Of a DNA stretch of 64,000 nt, positions 11,060-22,699 are shown piece by piece; positions within the stretch are counted from its first letter, which is position 1, and the number at the start of each line of letters is the position of its first letter. The position numbers and the translations under genes are program-made. Source of the stretch: Hippophae tibetana (Eukaryota; Streptophyta; Magnoliopsida; Rosales; Elaeagnaceae); assembly GCA_037013495.1 (NCBI GenBank), contig CM072811.1, positions 25,298,159 to 25,362,158 on the forward strand. Reading direction: 5' to 3'. The notes beneath the pieces are model-generated. The model had not been told where the DNA came from, did no database searches, and saw nothing but the letters and a program-made list of their open reading frames with translations.

Positions 11060-14000
11060 AATGTTTAATGTAGACAAAGACCAATTTTGGAGCGTAAATA
11101 TGAGAACGTTGTTCAAGTTGCAAGATTTGTGGTAGATTATTGAAGAAAGATTTGTAGATCCTGATGAAGCTGCCAGATGGAAGGAAAATAAGAGAAAGGA
11201 TGCAAAGTCACTCTTCTTTCTTCAAAAAGCTATTCATAAAACATATTTCCAAGAATCATGAATGCCACTTCATCGAAGGAAGCATGGATGATCTTGCAGA
11301 AGGAATTTTAGGGTGACTAGAGGGTTATCACAATCAAATTGCAGACACAACGGTAGGAGTTTGAAACTACAATGATGAAAAACAATAAATCAATGCAAGA
11401 ATATATTTCCAAAGTTTCAACAATTGTGAGCCAAATGCAAGTTTATGGTGAGAAATACAGTGATCAAAGTGTTATGGCTAAGGTGTTGAGAAGTTTAACA
11501 TCATAATTTGATCATATTGTAGCTGCCATTGAAGAGTCAAAAGATCTAACCATTTTTTTTATTTTGATGAATTGATGGGATCTTTGCAAGCCCATGAATT
11601 ACAATTGAACCACACAATGGAGTAAAGTGAAGATAAGGCGTTTCACATAAAAGGGAGACACTAGTAATGAAAATAATTATGCATGGTAAGAGCGAGATAT
11701 TGCTCAGAGAGGCCGCAGAAGAGGACGAGGTGTAGGATAGAGGCCACCCATCCAATGTCATCATTGCAAGCATTTTGGGCATATCAAGGTAAACTATTGG
11801 TAGAGGGCCAATGAAGAGGAAGCCAATAAAGAAGAAGATAATGAAAAAAGAGGAATTTAAACTATTTTTGGCAAAACTTGAACCCACTAAAAACATAGGT
11901 GATATTTGGTTTCTAAATGATGGATGCTCTAATCACATGATAGGTGTACATTCGCTATTCGAGGATTTGGATGAGAATTACAAGATTAAGGTGAGGTTGG
12001 AGATGACAAGTAAATTGAAGTAGAGGAAAAAGGGACAATAGCAGTCCGAAATGGAGCTAATACAAAGCTATTGCATGAAGTGTTTTTTGTACCAAGCTTG
12101 ACTCAAAATATCCTAAGCGTGGGACAACTTGTAACTAGTGGTTTTTCTATTCTATTTGAGCACTCTAAATGCGTAGTCAAGGATCAACAAACTAGCTAAG
12201 TCATAGAAGAGGTAATCATAACTAAAAACAAGTTATTTTTATTTGATATTTCAAGCATTGAAAAGTATGTGTTAATGGTCAAAGAAAAAGATAAGTCTAG
12301 AACTTGGCATCATAGATATGGACATTTAAACATGAAAGGTTTGCAGTTATTATGCCAAAAAAAATAGTGACTGGTTTTCCTGCTGTTGACTTTATTAATC
12401 TATGTGAAACTTGTGTATATGGGAAACAAAACAGGAAGCCTTTTCTTGTGGAAAAATCATAGAGGGCCATTACCAATCTAGAACTTATGCATGCTGATTT
12501 ATGTTATCCTATGAGAACTAAATCTCTTGGAAGAAATACATATTTTTTTGTTATTTACATATGATTATAGCATGATGAGTTGGGTGTATTTTCTTCATCT
12601 TAAATCAGAAGCATTCAATGCTTTCAAAAGATTCAAGGCACTGGTAAAGAAGTAGAGTGAAACAAATATCAAAGTGTTAAGGATTGATAGAGGAGGAGAA
12701 TTTACTTCCAAAGAATTTAACAACTTCTGTGAAGAGCATGGTATCCATAGAGAGCTCATTGCACCATACGCTCCTAAGTGAATTGGAGTGGCAGAAAGAA
12801 AGAACAGAATTGTAGTGGAGATGGCTAGCACTATGCTACATGCCAAATAACTTACACCTCATTTTTGGGGAGAAAAAATGGCCACTTGAGTGTATATTAT
12901 GAATATTTAACCAACACGAGCAGTGCCTGATCAAACACCATATGAAGTATGCATCGGTAGGAGACTTAGGGTAAGCCATTTGAGAAATTTTGAGTGCATT
13001 GCATATGCTTTTGTTGAATCCCACAAATGTGGGAAGCTTAATAAAAAATCCATAAAATGTATTTTTGTGGGTTATTGCAATAACACAAAAGCATATAGGT
13101 TGTACAATCCTATCAATGGTATTATAATCATTAGCAAGAATGTCGCTTTTGATGAAGAAGCAAGATGGAATTGGACTGAGAATGAAGAATGAGGCATTCA
13201 ATTTGAGACTCAAACAAACTTTAAAGAACAACCTATGGAAAGACAACAATAGATACCTCCCAACACTTCAGGAGCCACAACATCATTAGGAGCCTCGATT
13301 GCATCCAATCCTACTGCTTCAAACAATGCTTTGGATGACTCATCATCATCTGCTCAAAGCTCAAGTTCAACTGATAAGTCTCTACCAAGGCGAACTAGCT
13401 CTCTTAGTGAGATTTATGCTAATACTCAAGCATTGTATGTTGTAGATCCTACTTTATTTGATGAGGTAGCAAGCAAGAAGGAATGAGTCATAGCCATGAA
13501 TGAGGTAATTGGTGTCAAATGGGTCTTTAGAACAAAATTTAATGCTGATGAGAGCATACAAAAGTACAAAGCTCGATTGGTGGCCAAGGGGTATTCACAA
13601 CAACAAGGAGTGAACTATGAGGAAATTTTCTCTCCAGTTGTGAGGTTTGAAACATTAAGGATTCTTCTTGCTGTAACAACTAAACTGAGTTGGCCTGTTT
13701 ATCAATTTGATGTTAAATCAACTTTCTTAAATAGGGAACTTGAAGAAGACGTATATGTCACTTAACTCGAAGGCTTTTTCTTCATGAAAAGGAAGAACAA
13801 GTTTATAAGCTAAGGAAAACATTGTATGGATTAAATCAAGCTCCTTGAGCTTGGTATGCACGAATTGATGCCTACTTTCTACATAAGAGGTTTGAAAGAA
13901 GCAAGAATAAGCCCACACTTTACATGAAAAGCCAAGGTAAGAACTCACTCTTTGTATGTTTATATGTTGATGATATGATTTATATGTGCTCTTCTATCTC

Positions 14001-14690
14001 ACTGATAGAAGAATTTTTATTAAGTATGAAAAAAGAATTTGAAATGTCAGATCTAGGTTTATTGCATTATTTTCTTGTAATAGGTTTAAGGAGGGATATT
14101 TATCTCTCAAAGGAAGTATACTCAAGATTTATTCAAAAAATTCAAGATGAAAAACTGTAAAGTAGCATCCATTCCTATGAACATAAATGAAAAGCTTCAA
14201 GTTGATGATGTCACAGAATAAACAGATGAAAAACTCTTCAAAAGTCTAGTTGGTTGTGGGATATGGTATGATAAAAAATACAACTTCATTTTACATGGAT
14301 ACATTGATAGTGATTGGGCAGGTTGTACGGAGGATAGAAGGAACACTTCAGGCTATGTATTCAGTCTCGAATCAAGGGCTATCTCATGGAGTTCAAAAAA
14401 ATGGTCAACCACTGCATTATCATCATCTGAAGCTGAATATATTGATGCAACCTCTTCAGCATGTCAAGTTGTGTGGTTGAGAAGGGTACTTTCGGATCTT
14501 GGGCAAGAACAAGAGAAAGCAACAAAAGTCTGGTGTGATAATAAAGTAGCAATTGCAATGGCAATGGCAAGGAATCCTATATATCATGGGAGAACAAAGC
14601 ATATTGACATCAGGGCCTATTTTATTTGTGAACTAGTAGCTGATGAAGTCATTATTGTAAAGCATTGACGAACAAGTTGCTGACATATTG
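11060..14690 (+). pseudogene. Gag-pol pseudogene of nested copia element
   Basis: In order: gag starts near 11063 (PMFNVDKDQFW). The zinc knuckle at about 11755-11800 reads CHHCKHFGHIKVNY, with the last Cys changed to Tyr. The protease-like site at about 11905-11940 reads NDGCSNHM, with the catalytic Asp-Ser-Gly altered. The integrase region runs from about 12305 (HHRYGHLNMKG) to 13190. The RT segment at 13496-13765 includes GVKWVFRTKFNADE and YQFDV, and the catalytic box LYVDDM lies at about 13960-13980. RNase H at about 14300-14640 contains DSDWAGCTEDRR and SSEAEY. Stops and frame shifts break every domain except short stretches, so it cannot make a working polyprotein. Confidence 0.92.
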
Positions 14691-14757
14691 ACCAAATCAC
14701 TTCCTAGAAGCAAATATGATTACTTTAGAGCTCAAATTGGTGTCTACAAGTTTGAAT

Positions 14758-14767
14758 CAAGAGGGGA
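14758..14767 (+). other. Polypurine tract of nested copia element
   Basis: 'caagagggga' immediately precedes the 3' LTR and would prime plus-strand synthesis. Confidence 0.75.
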
Positions 14768-15054
14768 TGATGAAGACTGATTCAAAATTCAGTTACCACA
14801 TTCTTATTCCTATGATACTTTATGTTACAAGTGGAGATGGGATCATTTATTTCTCTGTTTCTGTTGAGTTTTATCATGTTCTATTTTCTAGTAATTAGTT
14901 TGTAATCAGCTTATATAATGACATACTTTGCATTCAATAAATTAAGCAGTGAATAATCAGTTTTTTAAGAAGTTTCAATCAGACATTTTCTTTGTGTCCT
15001 TATCTTCTTGTTCATTCTATGTTTTTTAAGTAAAATTCTGTGCAATTCTCAACA
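14768..15054 (+). repeat. 3' LTR of nested copia element
   Basis: 287 bp, begins TGATGAAG and ends CTCAACA. It aligns with 10644-10932 along its length with scattered substitutions and few indels. It is followed by the ATTCA target-site duplication. Confidence 0.9.
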
Positions 15055-15971
15055 ATTCATTGTCTCTGTTAAAGCTTGCATGAAAATGGATTTTAAATTA
15101 ATTTTTTAAAAGAACTGTTCAAGAAACTACTCAGCTAGTGATCCCTTTTCTCATCCCAAACACAAGCATGTCTTATTTTTCAAACCCCATGAAATTTAAT
15201 AAAAAATTGAATTTTGATGCATTCTTTTAATTTCTATGTTTTTTTTTTGGTAAGTTCTAATTTCTATGTTTATTAAACTACTAAAGTGTCCTATATTTTA
15301 TTACTTATTATTTTCTTTTGTGAAACGATATCTTTGTTCGTCTAGACATCTTTCAATGAACCTGCTGGAAATGCACCATTAGCTTTAGATATGGACAACA
15401 TGGGCAAAGGTCAAATATGGATAAATGGACGAAGTCTTGGTCATTACTGGCCTGCTTATAAAGAATCTGGTAGTTGTGGCACCTGTAATTATACTGGAAC
15501 ATATAATGAGAAGAAATGCTTAATTAATTGTGGGGAGGCTTCACAAAGATGGTAAAAAACTGGAAATGACTTTGGTTGGGGCTTCTCTTATGGTGATGTA
15601 GAATATGGAAACTGACTATTCGTAATATATTCAGGTACCATGTTCCCCATTCATGGCTAAATCCAGCAGGAGATTTGTTGTTCATCTTCGAGGAATGGGA
15701 TGGAGATCCAAATGGAATATTTTTGGTTAAAAGGGATATTGATAGTGTATGCGCTGATATCAATGAGTGGCAACCAACACTGAATAATTATCATATGTAA
15801 GTCTCAGGCAAAGTCAATAAATCCCTGAGGTCTAAAGCACACTTATGGTGTGGACCTTGGCAGAAAATCACGTCCATAAAGTTCGCTAGCTTTGGAACTC
15901 CAGAAGGGATTTGTCGTAGTCACCGTGAGGGAAGCTGTCATGCCCACAAGTCATGTGATACTTTTGAAAGG

Positions 15972-17364
15972 GTATCTTACTTTATTGCGTAGCTAGTGCC
16001 ATCTCTTTCTCCTCTATGCAATATCAACAATTATTTTAGATAACTTTGCCATCATTTCTTGCTTTTGCTTGCTTGATATCACATGTTGTTGGTATTATGT
16101 ACTTGTGTTTACCATGATAATTATTGTGAATCCACTTGCTTCTATGATTAACTTTGTAATAATTTAAATTGTTTTTTGTATTTTCTTTTCTTGTTTTAAT
16201 TTTAATTTTTTAATTTTTATTTATCAAAATAGGTTGCTAGCTAACAATAATTTTAAATGTGTATACATTATAGTTTAATCATGAAAAAATTTATATTGAC
16301 ATTGAAGTTGATGAGATGCAGAATGAGTGAACAGAATTTGCAAATCGATTCTTATATCTATAGCTCACCATCTATGCGGAATGAGGATTTGGTTGTATGC
16401 ATTGTCCATAAAATTTTCGCATCAAGTAAAACTAACCAATTATTAACAAGTTATTTTTTCAACCTTAGCTTTCCGATATGATGTCTTATATCAAAAGATG
16501 ATACTTTAGTAATTCAAGTAGGTTGTATATCATATTTTAAGTTGCTTGCTTGATTGATAGAATCGTTAGTGGCTATTCTTTATAGATATTAGTAATCTTT
16601 TACTGCATTGTTCTTCAATCCATACACTCAATCTTCAGTAGAATTTTTTTCTTGAAATATTTTGGAATAAAATTTATACGTTTGTGTAATTTGTAAGCTT
16701 TGTGAGGATACCTACTTAGGACCATGTTGACTTGCATTCCCAAGGAACCCTTCATGAAGGTTTAAGATGGTATCATACATAGATTAGTACACATAACAAC
16801 ACAGTTATAGATTTGAGATGGTATCAAACCTTGATAAAGGTTTGAAATGGTATCATATATACATAGATAGTGATCAATGATTGTATGACATTATGCATAT
16901 TTTAAAGAAAATATGTGATCATTCGCTTTTGTAAACAAAGCTATAGCTAGAGGATGTTCATGTAGTGGAGAAATTATATTAGCAATGCACATAGTAGATG
17001 TTGTCAAGGAAAAATATTTTAAAGAAAATCATAACAATGTGTCATGCAAAATATATTTCATATTGATTTAGATTATGGACAATTTTATTAGTATTATTAT
17101 TGGTAAATATTTTGCATGTATTTTATATTTTGGAATACTTTAATTAGTTAGTCATAGTAAGGTTTTATTACGTTTTAGTGCATATATAAACTCTCAAATG
17201 TAATTGTACTCTTAATTTTAATATAATGACTTTTAATTTTCTAAATTTATTTTAATTCATATTGAAAATGAGGTTAATTGAAATATATATGATCACATTT
17301 TAAGTGTAATCGAGACAATAGACATATCATTTGGTCTCAAAATTTTATAAGACTGTGACCAAAT
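15972..17364. other. Non-coding CACTA interior right of the cargo
   Basis: No further beta-galactosidase exon was recognised after the donor at 15972. At 16750-16865 the string 'gatggtatcata' and close variants recur three times within a short direct-repeat cluster. The open frame at 16257-16481 has no recognised motif. Confidence 0.5.
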
Positions 17365-17885
17365 AATAGGTCTATGACCTCGGTCTTTTAAAGATCAAGA
17401 CAAAATGTATGTCTATGACCTCAATATTTTAAAGATCATGACTAAATGGTATGTCTATGGTCTCAATATTTTAAAGACTATGATCAAATGGTATGTCTAT
17501 GGCCTCAACCTTTTAAAGACAGTGACCAAATGGTATGTCTATAACCTCGATCTTTTAAAGACCGTGATAAAATAATTTGTCTATTACCTCGGTCTTTTAA
17601 TAATTGAGACCAAATATATATATCTATGGCCTCGATATTTTAAATATTGTGACCAAATAGTATGTCTATGGCCTTGATCTTTTAAAAATTGTGACCAATG
17701 GTATGTTTATGACCTTGGTCCTTTAAAGACAGTGACCAAATGATATGTCTATAGCCTCGGTCTTTTAAAGATCGTGACCAAATTGTGTGTTTATTATCTC
17801 GGTCTTTTATAAGATCATAACCAAATTTATGTCTATGTCCTCGATCTTTTAAAGATCATGACTAAATGGTATGTCTATGACCTCA
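17365..17885. repeat. CACTA subterminal array, about 12 palindromic monomers
   Basis: About twelve direct copies of a 41-43 bp unit of the form 'atgtctatgacctcg' + 'gtcttttaaagac' + 'cgtgaccaaatggt'. Each unit carries an imperfect dyad around TTTTAAAGA. Units differ at several positions each. Clustered short motifs near the ends are the transposase-binding regions of CACTA elements. It is not a CRISPR array: there are no unique spacers. Confidence 0.88.
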
Positions 17886-17990
17886 GTTAAAAACTGAGAC
17901 CATAGGTAACAATCTATGATCTCTCTTACTTAGGCCTCAGTTTTCAAAACTGTTGCCATAAACCTACGGTCACAGTTAAAAACCGAGGTC

Positions 17991-18012
17991 ATATATCACC
18001 ATTTTAGTAATG
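17991..18012 (-). repeat. Right terminal inverted repeat of CACTA element
   Basis: Ends ATTTTAGTAATG at 18012; the reverse complement starts CATTACTAAAATGGTG. It differs from the left end at two of 20 bases. GGC follows. Confidence 0.75.
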
Positions 18013-18015
18013 GGC

Positions 18016-19450
18016 ATTGTACATTTACCATTTGACTATAAATTACACTTAAATAGTTATTTTATTTGTTGATTATCTAAATAAGTTTTGTTTTTATTAT
18101 CTTTGTTAACATCCTTTAAATTTTTTTTTCTCATGTACTAATCTTTAATGAATAAAATATATATAATGATAATATTAAGACTTAAACTTACTATTTATAA
18201 GACACTCTATATTTATTATGTCACTATAAAATTATGATTATTTTTTGTGTGACTCATATATTAATTTAATTATACTTAATTAAATTTTGCATCATCATGG
18301 TCTCTTTTTTAAAGTTAAATTCATGTTATAAAATTTAAAAATTGAATTTTTAAAACACTATTTATACACAATAATAATATGAAGACTCTTAAATTCATAC
18401 TATGAATTCAAAAAATTAGACTTTTAAGGTTAATTGTTCGATTTTATCATCGTCATTCCTTTTTTAAGTACATAAATTTAAAAAATTAAATTTTGTACTC
18501 AATGATAATATCAAGACTTTTAAATTTTTATTACAAATCTAAAAATAAATAAATTTTTAAATGCAATAGGTATAATGACAATATCAAAACTTAAACTTAC
18601 ATTTTATACAGAGCATTTTGCACTTATTACGTTACTGTAAAGTTATGACTACAATACAAATGTAAATTAATTCTATTAAATAATTATCTTTCTACTTCTT
18701 CAAATATAGGTTTAAGTTCATGAATCAACACGAACCAACCATCCTAATTTCATGAAAAATATTTGTATATCCATACAACCACAACAATATAACTCCTCCA
18801 TTCTATGTTAACAATCTTATCTTTTTATCCAATATTGAAGTTTATTTTATATGGCTCTAACATCAGATAATTTTAAGATCGAATTAATTTTTTGATTTAA
18901 GAAATAAATATTGATTAATTTTCTGGTTTTATGATTTTAAATAAATATTATTTTTAACAAATAGAATCTAAAGTTATATCCAATCATACATTGTTTTAAT
19001 AAATATAGGTCTACCTCCATCTTTCACTACTTTGCGTTTGATCTTTAGTTACCTTGTTAGAAGTCTTATCTTCTAGATTGAGAGCAATGGCTTCCTACCT
19101 TCAACTAATGATAGAATCAATACTTCTATTTAAGATATAAGAATGACATTGGGTTTTGGTTAAAAATAAAATTTTATTCATTAAGAATGTAAGATTATTA
19201 CAACCCTAGTTTACTGCTAATTTATTCAATAAGAGTTTCTTTATTCATTTTCTAAGAAAAAAGGGATATTTGGGTTCTATGGTTAGAACTTATTATGCCT
19301 TTCTTCCTCATAAAATATCCATTTTTATATACATAAGAACAATTATTTTACATAACTTAATGACACGTGAAATGATAAGGATTATATCTTATCTTTATCT
19401 CTTCATTTTTCTAAAATAAAGACATATGAAAGGATAAGACATTTTATTAA
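18016..19450. other. AT-rich intergenic DNA
   Basis: No gene, RNA or bounded repeat is supported. The sequence has stops in all frames and many A/T runs. Confidence 0.55.
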
Positions 19451-19459
19451 AATCACTTG

Positions 19460-21500
19460 CCAACATACTTCCTCTTGATACTTAAGATATGGATCCATCT
19501 CTATTCTTTATAGTATAAAGGTACTTATGGTCTTCAGTCTGCTTTTATGCTAGTTGAAAAAATTCATGTTTGGTTCATTCAATCACGTTCAACACATTGC
19601 AATCGAATGGTGCTTCATAATTGATAATTTTTGCATATCTTCTTGAATTATATTCATGTAATTGTGTGAAATCACTATAACCTTGCTTGTAGAGTAATTT
19701 ATCCTGATTTTAGAGAATGTTCCTATTTTTTTATTTCCATGATATATTTGACTCAACATTGATGTCTTTTCCCTATTAAGAGTTTCTTCATCAAACTCCT
19801 CTTTTGATAGAAACTTGGGTTGGTTTATCGTTCTTGTTGAGGGTGTCATTATTATTTTAATAAAATGATAAGGACTGATAGATTTTTCTTTATGCCAATC
19901 CAATTTGGACCTAAAAAATCTTAAAAAGACTAGATGATCATTTGTTTTTATTATTTTTTAAAAACTTTTAATGGTTTTTTTAAAATTTTCAGGAAAATAA
20001 TTTAATTTCATTAAATTGTTGATTAAATATTTTCAATCAACCCATAATAAAATAATTGGTAAATAGAAACGCATCAAGCATTTCCCTGAAGATTACTAGT
20101 CTTTATATCTTTCCTAACATTATCGTCTTTTTTTTAGTGCTTGTGTATAGTTATCTTCTAAGCTGGTTACTACATCATTAAGTTTGAGAAGCTTTAAGGT
20201 TTTAAAATTAGTAAAATTTCATTCTACTTCGATCAGATTATTGAATACTTTGTTTATTATACCGAATAATCCAGTTATTGCTTTACTTGCTCATAACCAT
20301 ATCTTATATATCCTTAAAGATTTTCCATTGTAGACAACATAATGCTTATTTTTGTTCTTCTTGATTATTTTTTTTAGCTCTTCTACATCTGTGATTTCAT
20401 ACTATAAAGTTTTTGAAGAGTTACTCTTTTCTATTTTTGTTAATTAGAAGGTTTTATCATCTTCCTTTGAGATTTTTATCTCTTTCTTTCTTAGAAAACT
20501 AGATTCTTCTTGTTTTTCACATAAGAGTGATTTTTTAAGATATAAAATCTCTAGTTAATTTTTTAGGAATTCTTATTTATTTTCTTTGATCTTGATTTCT
20601 ATGCCTAGATTGTACTTTCCTATAATTGTACCTGTTTTAATTCAAATGGTACAACATTCTTTTAGAATTATCCATTTGGATAACTAAAGACTATTAATAA
20701 TTTAGATTCTTTATCTAATTTGATTTTTCAGAATCTATTATTGCAATCAAAACTATGAAAATATTTTTTTTGATTTTATTAAGGCCAATAACTCTTCTTT
20801 TTTAGGAATACAGAATATTATATCTAATAATTTCCATCATTTAATGTTTCTTTATTTAGTGATTTAAAATTTATTACCATTCTTTTCTTTCCTTGTATTG
20901 TCTCAAACTTATTTTTCTATTAAAAATGCTAGGCATGAGTGTTGACTCATGCTTGGTTCAATTACTCTTAATTTTAAAAGTTCTGGAATTTGTTAACTGA
21001 ATTCTTTTCGATCTTTTGGAGTATAAACCATAAGTTTTACTCTTATAACCTTATTAGGGTTTTTTAATTTTATACTTGCTATGTATTCAAGTTCATTAAT
21101 ATTTCGATCTAAATAATTTTAGAATTTATTATCTTAAGTAATTTTCTTATTTTTAGTAACCTCTTATCTTTTTTATATTTATTGTAAAAAAAGATTTTCC
21201 TGATTATTAAGTTCTAAATCATCTTCATCTTGAAAATTTTCTTATATGTTATATTTTTTAAACGTGGTTTCTGTTTTTGATACATCTAACTACGTTTTTA
21301 CTTTTTATGTTGTTTAGTAAACTTTTCTCATGACACACTCTTAACATTCTAACCTTTCAAATATTTATGTTTTCTCCTTCTAATGTTGTTATATTATGTT
21401 ATTTATATATCATGTGAATGATTGATATAAGTTTAAAAAGTTCTTTCCTATTAATAAATCAACTCTCATAACTCTTCTAAAATATTTTTTCTTATAAGCT
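19460..21500 (-). mobile_element. Decayed endogenous pararetrovirus (Caulimoviridae) fragment
   Basis: Read on the minus strand from right to left. At 21409-21470 there is a protease-like LLIGKNFLNLY block. About 20630-21130 is the amino half of a caulimovirid-type reverse transcriptase; short recognisable pieces include VIEPSMSQHS and the KKEELLALIKSKKIFS block. The catalytic YxDD box is not found. About 20110-20400 is a segment with YVVYNG...IY, the fold signature of the RNase-H-like N-terminal domain in caulimovirid inclusion-body/translational transactivator proteins. 19589-19903 is a 104-codon open stretch of uncertain assignment, possibly from the same virus. Stop codons and frame shifts occur throughout, and the RT is cut before its active site, so this is a dead genomic copy. 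Such copies enter plant genomes by illegitimate integration; no integrase or LTR is expected or seen. Confidence 0.65.
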
Positions 21501-21529
21501 GGTTTCTGTTTAGTATTTGTTTAACCAAG

Positions 21530-22510
21530 TTCTCTCCTACTTCCCAGTCATGAAGCCACCAAAAATAGGAAGGTTGGGAAATAGTACACCCCTGTGCATA
21601 GAGACCATAGATTTGAATGACTTCGAGTTTGATGAAGTCATCTTAAAGGACATCGTCATGTTAGAAACCCTAATTACCTATTTCAATGAAGGAATTTTTG
21701 GGTGAACTGGTCTAAAAAGGGACCTATTTCACCATTTTGGCACTGATGTTGAGAGGTCCCAAGTTAGGGCTGCTCGTAGAATAGAAGGTGGTACAAACAT
21801 CGAGTTGATGGCAGATCGCATGATTGAAGTGAGTTTTTACATCATATTCGCATTGTTGTACTTGTCGTCTCTATTATGTCTTACCCATTTGTTAATATAT
21901 GCAGTTCATGTGTTTAGCAATGGAGGGCAAGTTGTCTCTTAAAGATTATATATGTGAGGTGTAGGCTAGTCGCCTACAGATCTCAAAATACGAAAAAGGT
22001 TGTGAAGGAGAAGAACGTCCTTAAGGTTGAATACCGGGCCAAACTTTTAAAGATGGAGGGCGATTTGCTAAATAAAATTGAGAAATTGAAAAAAATGGAT
22101 ACCTACTATTTTGAACAAGGATAGTAGGCTAAGCACTTCGAACAAATGGATAAGGAGGCCGAGTAGGTTGCCAAAAATGTTGAAGAAAAGGCTCGCACAA
22201 TGCAAAGTTAGGTGTGTGCATTGTTAGATCAAGTGAGCTTACTTTCAAACTTGGTAGATACTTTGAAAGCAGAATGCACTAAAGCCTACAAAAAATGGCA
22301 CGAGTTTCGTGGTTAGTAACCTCAAAACTCAGGTCGAGAAGTTGGAATTGACATTGCCTTACATTACTTTGATGCAGACCTTTCAAAGTAGCATGTCTAA
22401 GATGTCCTCAAATGATACTCCATAACCTTCGCCTTGTGGTAATGAGATCGCACCTATCAACCAACCTGAAGGGATGATTGAAGAAGTCACTCCGTAGAAA
22501 ATGCCTCATT
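21530..22510 (+). pseudogene. Coiled-coil gag/transposase-like relic of a gypsy-type element
   Basis: A frame-shifting reading contains ARRIEGGTNIELMADRMIEV, then a Lys/Glu/Leu-rich stretch (VAKNVEEKARTMQ; LKTQVEKLELTL) typical of a coiled coil, then a Ser/Pro/Asn tail. This resembles the C-terminal half of plant proteins annotated as putative gypsy-type transposase (PF04195-like). 21517-21705 is the longest open piece. There are several stops. The function of the family in transposition is not established. Confidence 0.4.
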
Positions 22511-22699
22511 GTATTTATTTTTTGGAGATGTAATTTTGGATGTACATTTGATGTAAAGAATATTTTAGGAATTTGAATTGTTTATGGCCATTAAATGTAT
22601 GGTTTTATTTCCATGTGCTCTGAACTAACTAGTATTAGATCCAAGTCTTAGTAAGTGATCCATTTAATAAGGATGAGTCTATCACTATGCCGCCTCAAC

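Larger units (their letters stand above)
10644..15054 (+). mobile_element. Ty1/copia LTR retrotransposon nested in a beta-galactosidase intron
   Basis: A complete but inactive element of about 4.4 kb. The LTRs are 10644-10932 and 14768-15054, the primer-binding site is at 10936 and the polypurine tract is just before 14768. A perfect 5-bp target-site duplication ATTCA lies at 10639-10643 and 15055-15059. Domain order gag - protease - integrase - RT - RNase H defines Ty1/copia. It interrupts the intron between beta-galactosidase exons 10472-10581 and 15346-15551. The LTRs differ at roughly one base in seven by eye, so the insertion is old. Confidence 0.92.
10000..15971 (+). pseudogene. BGAL: Captured 3' half of a plant beta-galactosidase gene (GH35)
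   Basis: Exons matching the C-terminal half of plant beta-galactosidases are in order on the + strand. About 10005-10110 carries AYGSLDSPKLTFSGG. About 10290-10394 carries HFETWNAGVFG and WQKWTYK. 10472-10581 carries GLKGEALSLH and LTWFK. 15346-15551 is fully open ([20 protein letters not shown], then a Cys-rich stretch). 15635-15971 carries [18 protein letters not shown] and then the galactose-binding-lectin-like part (FASFGTPEGICRS). Splice sites survive: donors at 10395, 10582, 15552 and 15972; acceptors before 10472, 15346 and 15635; the 15551/15635 junction restores a Trp codon. The N-terminal catalytic TIM barrel and the last lectin exon are absent. Breaks: a frame shift in the 10472-10581 exon and a TAA at 15798-15800. 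The intact enzyme removes terminal galactose from cell-wall glycans; this copy cannot. Confidence 0.88.
8171..18012. mobile_element. Probable non-autonomous CACTA (En/Spm) transposon carrying host-gene cargo
   Basis: The left end is CACTACTAAAATAGTGATAT. The right end read in reverse complement is CATTACTAAAATGGTGATAT: 18 of 20 positions match, and both fit the CACTA terminal consensus. The 3 bp outside the ends are AGC (left) and GGC (right), compatible with a 3-bp target-site duplication carrying one mutation. Both subterminal regions repeat the 'gaggt...ata' motif in palindromic settings, and the right arm holds an array of about 12 monomers, a hallmark of CACTA subterminal transposase-binding regions. 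No transposase (TNPA/TNPD-like) coding was recognised, so the element would depend on an autonomous partner. The interior contains beta-galactosidase exons and a nested copia element. An alternative is a chance pairing of two separate, shorter CACTA relics. Confidence 0.72.

Noticed and set aside
12836..13249. 137-codon open frame on the minus strand
   Set aside because: Antisense to the integrase of the nested copia element.
17365..17885. CRISPR-like array
   Set aside because: Units are contiguous and diverged with no unique spacers, in a plant genome next to a transposon end.
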